Assembly: GCF_020740795.1 (NCBI RefSeq)
Contig: NC_067285.1
Span: 21,224,241-21,288,240 of the forward strand
Length of the DNA: 64,000 nt
Reading direction: 5' to 3'
DNA from: Apus apus
Lineage: Eukaryota; Chordata; Aves; Apodiformes; Apodidae
The translations under genes were made by a program, and so were the position numbers. Positions 1 through 17,389 of this stretch are shown in pieces. The notes beneath the pieces were generated by a model. It was given only the letters and a program-made list of their open reading frames with translations. It ran no database searches and was not told the origin of the DNA. Numbering within the stretch: position 1 is the stretch's first letter; every line of letters begins with the position of its first letter.

Positions 1-2860
1 CATCTCTTTGAAAGGCACATCAGCCAACACGAGACTCAGTGCAGGAGCTGAGGTAAAATTTGATTCAGTTCCAGTGAGGGCAACGTATGCCTAACTGATA
101 CCTCTCTGAGAGCACATATTTCTTAGTCCAGTGATCTAGGCTTTCATTTTGCTGGAGAGATGCTAAGCTACCCTCAAAACTATTACTTAGCTACTTTGTT
201 CTGTTTCTAATCACTTCTTCAGTTCTTAAAAATAAAAATATTTTTTAAGATCTAAAAAAAAACAGAAACAGAGCCCTCAGTCAAAGACTAGTTTGTTTTT
301 TTTTCCACAGGGGCAGGCATGCTCAAAATGAAACAGAGTGCATTAGTGAGGAACAGTGATTACAGTGCAGAAGCAAGAATAAGAGAAATTAAAGCTGAAT
401 AGTACTCTTAAAGGCTGCAACACCTACATATGCTTATCTTTTAAAGACATTGGCAGACTTCTTACCAGGAAGTCAAAGCAATGTCTTTTTCTGGGGAGGT
501 TTTGCATACCATTCAAAAATCCTTCAGCAATTAGGAAGGGATTTTCTTCTCATATTTGCTAAACTGGGACAAGAATTAAAATGCAAAAGGTTGCAACTTC
601 CACTGTCTTTTAAGATACAATGTACTTACTAAACCTGATTGTTCTGTTAATGAACTCTACAGAATATCTCAAGGCATACACAGATTAAGTGTAAGATACT
701 GGCACTTTTAAAAAATTAAGACATTTATTCCTGTTTCCTAAGAAAAAATCCTAACAACAAAAGGATCTGGGAGTGAAGTTTTACAGTATTTTCAGAGAGA
801 GACAGAATCCACTGTAGTCTTCAGAGGGCAGAGATTAAAAAGAAAGATTTGTAGACAGAGCTAGGTAAAGGAAAATGACTGGCCATAGTGAAGGATTATT
901 ACCCATAAATTCTGCCACTGGCAGAAGGCAGCCTTGCTGGCATCTATGGAAACAAATGACTGGGGTGATATTTCAGTGATGGATCAACTCGTGTTATTTA
1001 TTCCAGTGCAAAAAAAAAAGATGCAAAGGCATGTCATTCAGAAGACTAAGTGGCAAGCTACAAATGCTTGAGAGAATTACAACAGAAAATCCTCAGAACA
1101 TCTAAAAACAACTCTGGAAATTCGGAACTTTTTAGATCAAACTAACACTGGGTGAAAGACATTAGCTGTGAAGTTGTACTTGGAAACAGAATCTTTTCAG
1201 AAGGAGGCTGGAAATCTCACCTGAACAGCCTAGTTAGTTATGTGTACTCCTCTATCTGCCACAATAACTCAAGTTGAGCAGAGCTTTATAGGCTTGTGAT
1301 TCAGCTGGAGTACTGGGCAATTCTATAATTGTGCAGGCCAGTCCAAACAGCCCTATGCAGTCCCCTCACTCAATGCTGTATCATGCTTTCTGATGCGGAG
1401 AGACAAACTGACAAACAGAATACTGGAGGTGAAGTCATATGTCAGTGCTCGGGGTGTTTCAAATCTACAGGCATTGGTTAAGACAGCATTTAGCAAAAGT
1501 AGCCCTTGAAAATACTATAGTATAGTTCAAGCTTTCACAATTAACAGGTTTGATATAAAATGCAATCAAATAGCTGAGGTATCAACAGTATGAACTGCCC
1601 CCACTGAAATAATTATTTCAATTTTTTTATTGGAAAACAGTGCAGAGACAGATAATGTTCTCCTCCTGCTTAGGCTAGTTGAACACTTCCTCCCTCTCCA
1701 AAGTGCAGTCTCTGGGTCAGGAAATGCACTCTTCAGCTTCCTCTCAAAGCTCTTTCCTCAAAGGGTAAGGTCTTTCCTGCCTTTCCTGAGTAGACTGTCT
1801 GTGCATGACCTATACACGGACCTAGCCACTGGGATTATTTTCCCAACAAATAGCACACGGATACATTAGCTGTTACAAGTGTTAGAAGCTTTTAATATCT
1901 GAAACCTGCCTGTGCAAGAACTTTCACACTTAACTGCTAGCAGTGACATTACACTTAATTTTGTTTGGAGGTCAGTAGGTATTCAAGGACATGGCACTGC
2001 TCTGTCACAAATGCCTAGAAGTGAAGCACAGTAGCAGCAAGTTACCAAAGGGACACTGTGTTAAAGGCTGCCTGCCAGAGGTTACTTATTCAAGTTGATT
2101 ACATAGAAAGGGCAAGAGTTCTGCCACCCTTCTGCCCTATATTCCCCCAGGAAAAAAAATAAGAAAAGCCGGGAGTCATAGCAAGGTTTTATTCAGTTCT
2201 CACTGCATGGGACTGGCAGGAAGAATGTAACGATATAATGACATCAGGTTTGATCTTGCAACGTAGTGCACCAAACTGCTTTGCTAGGTCAGTGCAAACA
2301 CATTCTTTCTTAGTTTTAAATAGGAGTAGTATATAAAATGCCTCACTTGAAAGCTGACTCTGATTTGAGTCGAAAGCAGAAAACAATCACAATGATAGAT
2401 CATCAAGAATTAATTTCTTGAGAGGTTAGAGAGCTTGTGTTTACAAAGACCCTTTCATTACCACATATTTCAGTGAAATTTGGGGTTGTACAACACCTCT
2501 TAGCATTGCACTGCCATAATATCCATAAGTAAAGGTCTCTGTGACATGTGAATTGGCACAGAATAATTAAGGTAGAATTAAGGTAAGATTATTTAATTCC
2601 ATTTCATTGATTCTACCTTAATTTTTATTAACTGAAGAAACTGGCAGGTAAAAAACCATACAATAAACATAAGTGGGAAAAGTACTATTCACAAATTTCC
2701 ACTTATGCTTACTTACTTAAGTAGAGTTAAGTAACTAATTGATTACAAAGGATGAGGGTTGCATTTATGACTATCTAGTTGCTTTAGTATCAGAGCAAAA
2801 TGAAATTGCATCGCAGCAGCAATCAGTAAAACCAGTTAAGCATGAAACCCCCGTAAAGGC
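1..2860. other. Left-edge intergenic DNA
   Basis: AT-rich sequence with no open frame I can tie to a protein family and no recognisable repeat. Short open frames on both strands do not chain across good splice sites. It contains a 14-bp perfect inverted repeat at 2565-2623, listed separately. A minus-strand segment near 1255-1340 stays open for about 25 codons and ends in TAG, but its acceptor is weak and no partner exon was found. Confidence 0.5.
2565..2623. repeat. Perfect 14-bp inverted repeat with 31-nt loop
   Basis: The left arm AATTAAGGTAGAAT (2565-2578) is the exact reverse complement of the right arm at 2610-2623. The loop begins with a second partial copy of the left arm (ATTAAGGTAAGATT). 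It could form a hairpin in DNA or RNA. No terminal-repeat transposon boundaries are evident. Confidence 0.6.
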
Positions 2861-2864
2861 AGTG

Positions 2865-3065
2865 ATTTCAGCCGGTGGGACTGAAAGCTGTGACTCCACC
2901 GGCGGGAGGCGGTGCCCGCCCGCCCGCGAGCCCGCGGGGGCCTGGCGCCCTCTGCCGGGCCCCCCCAGCCCCGGGCACCGCCGCTCCGCTCCCGGCAGCT
3001 CCGGCACCCGCATCCTCGGGCCGTGGCCGTCTTCTGTCAAGGAGGCGGTGGGTGATGTTGGGAAG
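2865..3065. promoter_or_regulatory. Small GC-rich, CpG-containing islet
   Basis: About 200 bases of high GC content with many CpGs, sharply bounded by AT-rich DNA. There is no TATA box or coding exon that I can support, although open frames exist on both strands because of the composition. It includes a CTCF-like site. It may be an insulator, an enhancer or an orphan promoter. Confidence 0.4.
2945..2958 (-). promoter_or_regulatory. CTCF-like binding site
   Basis: Read on the minus strand the bases are CCGGCAGAGGGCGC. This fits the CTCF core CCASYAGRKGGCRS with a single mismatch at position 3 (G for A). The site lies inside the GC-rich islet about 4 kb left of the EIF3F start. Binding is inferred from the motif only. 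Confidence 0.4.
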
Positions 3066-3727
3066 CCCAGCACAACAGGCTCTCGGTCTGCAAACGCAGG
3101 TGGAAACACAGAGCTAGCTCCCCTCATCCTTCACTGGGAAGCCGGCACAACGAGACCTTTCACAGAACACCTGGATCTGTTACTTTTCCTCTGGCTGGTA
3201 GGAGAGGCGGTACCTTTTATTACATCAATTGATCTTCCTGGAAAGAAAATCAGACTGCCTTTCCAACACAAACACTTATTTCCAGGTCTGTCTTCTGGGA
3301 GCCACCACAAGACACCCTGACATTCATTGGCCAAAAATCTGATGTGTAAAGGCGTTTTCACATTTTCCAAACATTCCTATTTCTAGCTATCGACTTTCTT
3401 CGTCTCTGTCCTCCACATGTATTATTCTTATTTCATTACGTCAGTAGTCCCATACGTCAGTATTATGTCTCTAATTAAGGTAGCCCCATAAAACATTACA
3501 CAACAGCAGGGAAAGGCTTGAATCCCTCTTGCTAATAGGAAGCTGGATCAGCTGACACATTACACTGGGAGTTGGCTCCTGCCAACAACTTTCATCTACT
3601 GGCAATCCCAACTGCATGGGAAGCAGGTGAATATCTAAGATACTCCTTTAAGACTAAATAAGGGAACCATTATTTTTTTGTAATAGGAAAAAAACAAACC
3701 ACTCAAATAAAAAATGAAAAGCACTAC

Positions 3728-5235
3728 CCATGATGACAATGTGAAAGTCTGAGACAGGAGGTAGAACACAGGGATCCTGAAAAACACAGATAACCAGAAG
3801 ACAACAAAAGTGCTGGTAATGTGACTGTGAGGGAAAGTGAAGTGAGAGCTCTGTGAGCACAGTGAAGGTTGGAGACACAGACCTGAAATTCCAGGCAGGG
3901 AAATGGACTTCTGTCTTTTGTTCCCAAAATTATTATGAGGCCTGGTATCAATTTTTCCCTAAATAAGCATGAGTATATAAAATAAATGTTAAGTTCAGTG
4001 ACTGATTTTTCTCTTGGCAGCAGTAACCGTAAAACTCTACTAACTTCTTAGACAGAAGGTACAATGCAAAATTATCCTTATAAATGGAGTAAAAATGTCA
4101 GATTCAATCCCACAAAACTAACCAGGTAAAATTGTCCGGAAATGATGAATCAAACAAATCGCATATATTTTATATTACCTGTAATGCAACATAATAAATA
4201 CTTTTCCTTAGAGCGAGAGATGATGCTGCTTCCAGCAAGGCAAACAAGATGAGAAGATAGCTAAGAGAAATTAAGCATCATCTCTGAAAATGCAGCTGGC
4301 AAGACAGCAAATGCAATAATGACTCAGTCACACGTAAGGACTAGAAAGAGAAATCATGCAAGAGCAGAGCTAGGAGTTTAATTACATTCTCCACCAAGTC
4401 AGATGCAGGGCAACCAAGCAAGTAAAAATGTAAAATTAGAAGGCCCTGAGTTACCATGCTGATCCACGTCCATGTGCAAATGTGTCTTCTGTTTCTCCTC
4501 CAGGCAGCTGTATTCTCCTGTAATGGGGAAAATGGAAACATTTTAATAATCTCATTAGATGGATGCTAGGTTTTCAGCAACAGGTACCATTAATATGTGT
4601 TACTGATAACTACCCTCCTCTAAAAGTAAATTGATAATTTGTGAAACAAATATTAAGGTCTCTGTTTTTCACTAGTCATTCAGCAAGGAAAAACAGTTTT
4701 GTAGCTTGAACACATCTGCTCCAAGCATGATCAGATGCTTGATTTTCTTATCATTAAACAAAAAATTATACAATTTTTATATTAATTTGGCTTTGTGTGA
4801 ACCAACCACTGATCTTTGACTTTTGAGACACAGGCTATCCACCTTTACTGACTACCTACCCCCTCCAGCAAGCCATCCAGCAGCTTGATGTCAATGTATC
4901 GCATTAAGGTTATCACAGTTGCCACTTTTCAAGCACAACTATGGCTCCGTATTAAGCTGCCCAATTTTAAAGGTGGCAATGTAAAGGTATAATGGGTAGG
5001 TCCTTAAAGAGCCTTGCTGGCTGCACCTGAATCAGCAGCTGACTACGTCAAATTAAGCACCAAGGGTAGTCTGGTGCAAACAAAAATTAGATCAAACAGT
5101 TGCTCTCTAAAAAGAACACTTCATACACTAGACTCTGCAATGACACATCAAAGCTCCAGGAACAGAAACATTTTAAAGCTTTATGCAATTTGACCCAGGC
5201 ACACCTACAGGAAATGAAGGCTGCACGATGAAAGC
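3728..5235 (-). other. Chain of possible minus-strand exons, unrecognised
   Basis: Four minus-strand segments are each flanked by AG and GT and join in a consistent phase: 5205-5235 (31 nt), 4455-4517 (63 nt), 4179-4260 (82 nt) and 3728-3776 (49 nt). The acceptors of the first, third and fourth follow pyrimidine-rich tracts. Joined, they give an open frame of about 75 codons. It contains a hydrophobic stretch (LLILFALLEAASSLAL) that could be a membrane segment. I recognise no family. There is no start codon, stop codon or polyadenylation site, and such chains arise by chance, so this could equally be non-coding RNA or nothing. Confidence 0.15.
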
Positions 5236-6579
5236 CTAAGAATAGGAGATCCAGTTTTTACTGGTACACAGACTAGGAAGCATTTTTATGATGTGATAAA
5301 ATCTGCTCATGTTCCCATGCATCAGTGTTCCTTTGTGGCTTTGACAAGTGTTCCATACTTATGTAAAAGAAGCAAATTGCTAGCACATGGACAGAATATA
5401 TTATCTTTTTTTATTGAGCTGCTCCTTTTACACTCAGGAGCCTGCCTTCTATGACTGAGTTAAAGCTGCTCATCAACTGATGATGTTCACTAATGAAGCA
5501 GAGAAAACTGCAAGTCACTAGTCATGATAAAATCAGTTTTTATGTTAAAATTACTTTAACTGGTAACCCAAATATGGGAGTGTGTCAGGACCCCAGAGTT
5601 GATTTATAAAAAGGTAAAGATTACTACACATGAAGTAGCAACCACCACTGCACCTTTCTCTCTGCTATACCTGAGAAACAGCTACCTGGAAATGTTCTCA
5701 ATTATTCAGCCACCTGAGCAACAAAGTGGTGCCAGAGAACCGATGCAGTATTTGACTGGCATAGCTTCATTGGACTGAGCATTTTATCCACAGGTGTGAC
5801 TTCTAGATCATTTAGTATTCATAAGATGGGTATGCCACACAAACACTTTACTTTTGGGAAAGGAACAGCTTGAGGTCAAGAAAACTCTTCAACATTTTAG
5901 AGATACCAAAGTTCTCAAAGTTTGGCAAGCTAGTATTAAAAACTGTGATAAAATGTTTTGAACTAAGTGACTTGGAGATATATATGTCACTGTGTTGTTA
6001 CAACAGTTGCAAAAAATGTGACCAAGGAAGGAAAAGGGAAGCTCAGAAAGAATTAATTCTCCTCATGATTTATCAAACGTATACATGCTTCGTTTTACAA
6101 CAGGCCCTACCCACAACTTGTTGCCTGAGAGCGAACACATGGAACGCTACAAGTAATGGGCAAAATATACCCACGAGGACAATCTGTTGGCAGCCACTGA
6201 GCCTCAGATAGAGGTAATTTGCATTTGCTCCGTACATGGCAACTACTTACTCTTCGGAGCCTCACTGCTAACAGACGTGGAAAACAAGGCCAGGAGCACA
6301 TCCCCGCCGCCCAGGCCCGCGCTGGAAGGGCTGCACAGCCCTCACACGCCGCCCTCCTGGACACCCGACTCCGCTGCGGGGCAGCTCGGTGCCGCGCTTG
6401 CAGGCTGCTGTGCTTGCAGCACCGAACAGCCGCGGGGCCCCTCCATGCGCTGCCGCCACCCGAGCGCCTCAGCCGACGGGAGCACAGGCCTGAGGGGCAC
6501 CAGGGGCGGCCCGGGGGCGGCGGCGGCGGCGGCCCGGGACGCCCCGCCCCCCAGCTCGAAGCGCCCCGCCCCCGCGCAG

Positions 6580-6872
6580 CCAATAAACCGGCCTTCCCGG
6601 CCTGACAGGCAGCAGGCAGGGCGCGGTGACGGCCAATGAGAGAGCAGATAGGTGTGGAGGCGGGAAATGCGAGCAGCCAATCAAAACACGCTCTGACCCC
6701 GAGAGGGTGGGGACAAGAGTGCGCTTCGGCCCCGGGCAGCGCGCTCTTCCTCCAATCAGCGCGTCTTACCGCATCGCTCTCCCGGATTGGTTAGCAGAGG
6801 CCAGGCGGGGCTTAGCACTCCCTCTGCCAATAGCGAGGCGACACTGCGTGACAGGCGTCCACAGCAGCCAAT
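6580..6872. promoter_or_regulatory. Array of seven CCAAT boxes
   Basis: CCAAT occurs at 6580, 6633, 6677, 6752, 6827 and 6868, and the reverse form ATTGG at 6786. The last box ends 38 bases before the EIF3F start codon. CCAAT boxes of this kind are bound by the trimeric factor NF-Y. Spacings between successive motifs are 53, 44, 75, 34, 41 and 41 bases. Confidence 0.7.
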
Positions 6873-6874
6873 GA

Positions 6875-11276
<4,402 letters not shown>

Positions 11277-11590
11277 AGAAACTCCTACCACCCTACACTT
11301 CAAAGAGACCGAAGAATGAGCAGATACACTTTTCCATGGTGGTTACAAATTTCCTTGGACCGTAATTTAATTACCTAGATGACTGATATACATCTTTATT
11401 TCTATTGCCCTGAAAAATCCCTAATGTGGTTTAAGAAATGAATGGAAACAGCTGCAGTTTATCTGAGCCCAGTATTTTAAAATGGAATACATGAATCTCT
11501 TGTCTCCCAGGTTTATCTGCTTGTATAACAAAATGCAGCTTTATTGTAAGAATGTATTTGAAATAAAAATTCCACTGCGATGGCAAGAAT
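11277..11590 (+). other. EIF3F: EIF3F 3' UTR
   Basis: The untranslated region follows the TAA stop. The first clear polyadenylation signal is at 11562-11567, so the mRNA probably ends near 11585. Confidence 0.7.
11562..11567 (+). terminator. EIF3F polyadenylation signal AATAAA
   Basis: Canonical AATAAA hexamer about 290 bases after the EIF3F stop codon, with T- and GT-containing sequence downstream. It is the first such hexamer after the stop. Confidence 0.75.
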
Positions 11591-11599
11591 TGCTTCTGT

Positions 11600-14500
11600 C
11601 CAAAAAAAAAACCCTGTTCTTCCCTTTTGGAAGAAAGGGGAGATAACATTGCATCAGGAAAGGAAACTGGAGTGGATTCAAGTCAACTCCAATTCTGCAG
11701 ACTACTTTGTGGGGTTTTTTTTCCAACTTTTAAAGTATACTGCAAGTGGGGCTTCTTGTGTTGCACATAATATACTTTTCCATGGAAGACTACACAATGC
11801 TCACTGGTTTGTTACCAGTGCTGTGTATATGCCCTTCTGACAATATGAGATATGAATTCAGTTTACATTATGGGATTTCTATGTGGATCTAATCCTTTGG
11901 GAAAGGAAGTCAAAGTCAATAGCATTAGCGCCTCAAGTGATGGCTTAGAGAATTAACTATTTCTTATGCCTCACATATCTTTTGGTAAATAAATTAAAAA
12001 TGTTAGAGAAGCCTGCAAAACCAGTGTTCCCCAAAATAATTTTTGTGCTAATCTGACAGACAAACCCAAAAATGGGACTCCGGTTACAAATACGTAGATC
12101 TCTTCTGGTTGGTCCAATCTGGAGAATTCCCCCAGTAACTCAGTGCTAAATGCTAAGGGGTTTTTTCCACATCAAAGTGGTTTTTAAAGTATGCCTTGAC
12201 ATAGGTGGAGGAAAAGAGCAAGCAGCATAGCTGGTTAAGTCTCTCAATTGCAAAAAATTTCCAGGGGGAAGCATAATACTCTTTCCCTGGTCTGTCCTCT
12301 GCAGTAAACTTACCATTCCCTGCTACGAAAACTGATAAAATGTAAGAAGAAAGATTTAAAATGCTCTACAAGTTGGAATAATTATGCTGTTTAGTAAGCT
12401 CTGATCTGAGAATAAAGATAGTTTGTGATCACTGATAGAGAAAAGGTATTCTGTAATTGGCAAGTCCTTACAAGGACCTGAGGACTCATTATGATAAGTC
12501 ATAAGGGACTAAGGTTCTGTCTTCCTAAGCAGAAAAATTAACTGAAAGTAGAGGTGGCAGAAGAGTCCACAATCCATAGGTTTGGTTGTATGACACACAG
12601 AACAAACAGTGACAAATGTTTGCCATTGGAGTAAAAAAAAGTTGCCCTTTAAAAAATTGAGTATCTGATCCCATTGATTCTATCCCTTTTTACTGAGCAA
12701 ATGACACATTGTGAACCTTACTTTGACTCTGGAATTCTGAATGCCTGATATCAAACTTCAGTGGCCACTGAAGAAAGGAAATTACTGCAAAGACAAATGT
12801 AACACATAATTTTGCTTAATTGTAAAGTCTGGAGTGTTTTATTACTTAGGAAACTTAAGTATTCCTTCTCTGGAGTTTGAAAATCTAGAGAATTTCTAAA
12901 GGTGTTTTATTTTATTGTTCCCCTTCACAGAAATCTAAAAAAATAAAAAGTTCAATACAAAATCTGGTGGGAAAACCTTAAAAGTCCAGAAAAAATAACA
13001 AGAATTACGAGCTTTAACTTGATTTGAAAACCACATATTTCTTGGATTTATTAGGGGATTCTTTTTTTTTGTTTGCTTAGGGATTAATTGTTGCAAAACT
13101 TTGGCAAAGTCTACCTTTAAATAGTCAAGACACATAGACAGTTCTGTATATGCCATATATTGTATTTAGTCATATTAGTGCTCTCACTAATACACTAAAA
13201 AACATTTCTATCTCCTGTGACATGTTCAGCCTTTTCTTAGATGGCTTCTCTGAATGAGTACAACTTTAGTGGACATTATTGTATTACATATTTATTTCTG
13301 GCAATAAGCATGTTTTCCTGGTAATTTTTTGGCTTTAAAATACCTTGCTTAAATGGCTGTTACCAGCTTCTAGCACTTAAGTATTTAATTCCTCAAATGA
13401 TGATTTTTTTTTTTTTTTTGTATCCTGAGTTAGTTGAGCTGGTCTTGGGTTTTAACCTCAGCATGAGGTTGTCCTTGAAAACTTATTTTCCTTCCTATTC
13501 ATAACAATAATCAGAAAAGAGTTTACTGTTACTATTGAGTCTCTTGTTCCTTTTAGGTATACTGTGTACTTAGAAAAGTTGGAGGAACATGTAACGCCAG
13601 TCCAGCTTCCTGCCTTTGGCCCTTATCAGACATGTAATCTCAGTCATCCTCAACAAAGGAGCAGAGTTTCAGCAAAGCACCTCTTGGCAGCACAAAGAGG
13701 CAATGAAACCTTGTGTTTTCAGTGAGCTTGGTGACCTCTGACTACCCACACTTAAGTTTGCATGCAGACATTAAGCTTTCTTCTGACATCTTCCTAGTGC
13801 AGTAAGACTGTGCTCATTTGTATCTTTGAGCAAGTGCATGTGTAACCCACAAGCACAGGAAGGTACTCTGTGTTGCCTGCCAAAATCCATGCTTGCAGGA
13901 GAAACTACCTGTAACAGAAATGCTGTCTTAAAATGGCAGGAGGGAGCTGGCAATGCTCCAGTATTTCTTAACTGATGACAGTCTCAGCAGTAGGAAGGTG
14001 GTGTGCCACAATGGAAATTGCAGCTACCTGATGGGAATTAGCTTCCCTGCGCTCTGTTGTGCTGCAAGGCTTGCAGATGACATTTAGATGTCATTCATGT
14101 GTCCATAACTCTATCTTGGAAGGGTTTTCCTGAATCACAAATTAAATTATTTCCTGTCTTGACCAACCGTATCTTAAATTCCAATTTAAATATACCTAAA
14201 TATAACTCCTTTGTCCTTACTAAAGTTTTTATCTCATTATCTTCTTGGTATTTATACTTAATCTATTACAGGTAGCCATCATACTGTAGCCTTCATTTTA
14301 CTGAACATATTCAGCTTTATCTCCTTTCTTGTGATGCAGCGTTTATGCTTTGATCACTTAAGACGCCCACCTCAAAACCTAATTTCAGTCTGCTTTGAAC
14401 TTGAGTTGGTAAAGACCATACCTGTATCAGCATATAAATCAATGAATGCATCAATACTTTCCTGTTACAAATTCCTTGCTTGCCTTTTGGTGTCTGTCAT

Positions 14501-17240
14501 GTAGCATGATTGAGGACCCCAATCTCTTGCCCCTCCTGTCATTTGCAGCTGAACTCCCATTTGCCAGGAAAATTATTAATTTAAATGCATGACCTGCCAT
14601 GACACTTTTTAAAAGTTCTAGATCCACATATTTCTCCTGGTTTGGATCATTCCCAGTATTAGTGACACCTCACAGTTTTGTCAGCAGGTATCATTAGCTT
14701 ATTCATAGCTTTTGTGTCCTATTTAGTTAAGAAAAAACTTGGAACTGATCCGAGACCAACTGAACAGAATTCTATAAATTGCCTTTTCAACAGAGCCTTG
14801 GTTCTTTCTTACAAGTTGTTTATCCTTGGTCATGCTAATTCCCATCTTCTGTAGTTTAACTAATTATGGGTTCTTGTCAAGCCTTTAGTGGACATCCAAG
14901 TGGTTTACAGTGAATTCCTCATTTAGAATGTACCTTCTGTCAAACTGAGCCAGCATGTCCAGTGATTGATAAGCCATGAGTTTGGTTATAAGTCTTGGAA
15001 AATGGAAATAGGACTAATTATTCTACATTTTTGAGAATAACAAACTTTTTATTTTGCTATCTGCAATCTGATACTTTAAAAAAACCTTGCTGCCAGAATT
15101 AATTTGCTGATTGTTTCCGTATACCGGAATGAAGGTCACTAAGTTTGCCTACTTGAGTAATTTGAGTTTCTTGGCAGAATACTTAAGTCTGCTGCAAAGA
15201 GGAAGTAGTGTTTTGGTGTGTGAGTTTGTGAATCTGTGGACATACATCATCTACTAGTAACTAATCTGAAAGGTACAGTTTTAATCCCAAGGACTGAAAG
15301 GTTGATAGTGAAAAACATTGGACATGCTGCTTTTTAAAGTATTCTAGCAGAACAACCTGCTGTACTTTGAGGAAGAGTGAAGTTTCTTTTTTCAGTGTCG
15401 TTCCACACAACAGAACCAGAGACTGCGGTGACAGCTCGGGTGTAAGGTTTGTGTGAGATCTTTATTTGGACTACCCTGGGTGAAGCCCTAAAGTGACTCA
15501 CTGGGTAGGGACTCACACTTGAGCAGCTAACTAAACACATGGCTCTTCCTGAAGTGAACCAAACTTGCTCTACTCCCTTTTCACATGGAAGGTTAACTCA
15601 ACAGCTAACTTTGACTATCTACATTTTAATTACCACAGTCACAAGGTAGTGCAACAGCAAAAAGTATTTTTAGTACCTAACTTAGACTTGGATGACTGCA
15701 GCATCCTGTTAGTTTGTTATACTTTGACCTACGGTTCAAAGCTGACCAGATCTTTTTGCTTACAACAAACTGTGGGAAAGTTTTTTGGGTTTTTTTGGGT
15801 TGGTTTTTGTTTGTTTGTTTTTGTTTTTTAATTTAACTGGATTGGCTGAAATAAACCATCAAAAGCAATGCTTCATAATATTAAGTGGTAAACAATGTTA
15901 CAACTAGTATACATAGCAAAAAAGCTTTAGTGACAACAATAAATTACTCTGGGACAAAAAAGTTTTGTTTCAGCTCTATTGACAGCATTCACTTTGCATC
16001 ACTATGTAGATGAGGGCCAGTTCCCTTCAGACAGGAATTCTGTCCAGTATCACATCTCAGCAGAAGACGAAAAGATACCACAAAAGAGAGGAGCAAGGCT
16101 TTGCCTCCCAACTTCACTGAAGTTGAATTTTCAAATAGTGAGAAGCTGCCTTGACTCTGCATGGGGTTTTAGAAGCTTTCCTAAATGTGCTGGCTCCAGT
16201 TACAGAAACAAGCCAAGGGGTTTCCTTAAATACAGGCAGTGAAATTAGATTACCACAATGGTTCCATTCCATGCTTTAAAAAAGTCATTCCAGATATTCT
16301 TGTTAGCACATAGGCATGCAATAGAATTAACATAGATTCTTCACACATATGCTGTTTTATTAAATGCTTTCTGTTGCTTTTTTCCCACTTGTTTGTGCAA
16401 ACAGATTGTTCCTTTCCTGAATAGCTAAAATCCAAACATTCCACTAAATGGAAGAAAGAATTGTGGTTTTTATACATGTACTTGGTTTCCATGGAATCAG
16501 GAATTTAAATATATACCTGTCCTGAAATAAATCTGCTTAACAGGGGTGAAATAGAATAGACAAAAACAGGGAGTGTCAGCAGAAGAATCCTGTGAGGATT
16601 AAATTCTTAAAGCTGCTCCTGACGTGTTCTGGGAAAACAAGTGAGAACAAGTCAAATTTGACTGAAGATGATAGGTCATTTATTATTCTTTATGGGGCTT
16701 TATGTGCTCTTCATTTGAAGCAGGCTATCATAGTAAATTATTACCCATCTATTTTCTGCTGCCTGCACCTAATACTGTTTTACTGACAAATAGAGCAATG
16801 GCTGTTGTCTCAAGAGCTTAAGTGCTGCACCAGGTTACAGGGAAAAATTGTTTGCATTTTTAATAGTCTCAGAACTGCTGACATGTTTGTCATAAAGAAG
16901 TAGGAAATTGTTTTAAATAATCTCAGGCAAACAGTGCTTAATATCATGAGTGGATCCTTCCTACATTGTATCTTGCTGGTCTGAACCTCTTATGAATAAT
17001 TAACCACCAGGTAGAAGAAGGACTATGTGTATGTAACATCTATTCTAAGTATAATATGAATAAACATCACAACAGACAGAAACAAAACAACAAGAGCACT
17101 TCCCACAGCTGGATACAAATTACTGTAATTGAGATTTATTTCTAAAGGAGGTATGTAGGAGTCAAGACACTCTTACCTTATGCCCTCTCGGGGCCTAGAT
17201 CCTGATGCGGAGTAACCACATAAAAAGCTGCACTGAGGTA
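11600..17240. other. Intergenic DNA between EIF3F and ANXA7
   Basis: AT-rich sequence with homopolymer runs, such as a T run near 13408 and a T/G-rich low-complexity stretch at 15780-15830. I see no exon chain, RNA gene or identifiable transposon. Open frames here are short and have no conserved motifs. Confidence 0.6.
15780..15830 (+). repeat. Low-complexity T/G-rich tract
   Basis: Runs of T broken by GGG and by (GTTT)n units. Simple-sequence DNA with no coding or RNA-gene signal. Confidence 0.7.
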
Positions 17241-17389
17241 TTTTCTATGCTTTGCCTGGTGGCCTAAATGACTTGGCTGACCACCTGCCACCACTGAATG
17301 CTGATCTTGATCTAAAGCCTCATGTGTTACTGGTTAACAGGCTCGATTTACAGCTGCACGCGTTAGGGCTGACTTCGCTGTGGAGTTCT

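Noticed and set aside
1255-1340. Minus-strand frame ending in TAG that reads like a C-terminus
   Set aside because: The acceptor has a poor pyrimidine tract, and no upstream exon in a matching phase could be found.
2739-3320. 193-codon + strand frame through the GC islet
   Set aside because: The open frame is explained by GC composition. There is no domain and no supporting splice structure.
5020-5090. Minus-strand segment with a GTGCAG donor
   Set aside because: All three frames contain stops between the candidate acceptor and the donor.
6107-6684. Minus-strand frames upstream of EIF3F
   Set aside because: Composition-driven frames in the CpG island. No splice-supported continuation into a gene was found.
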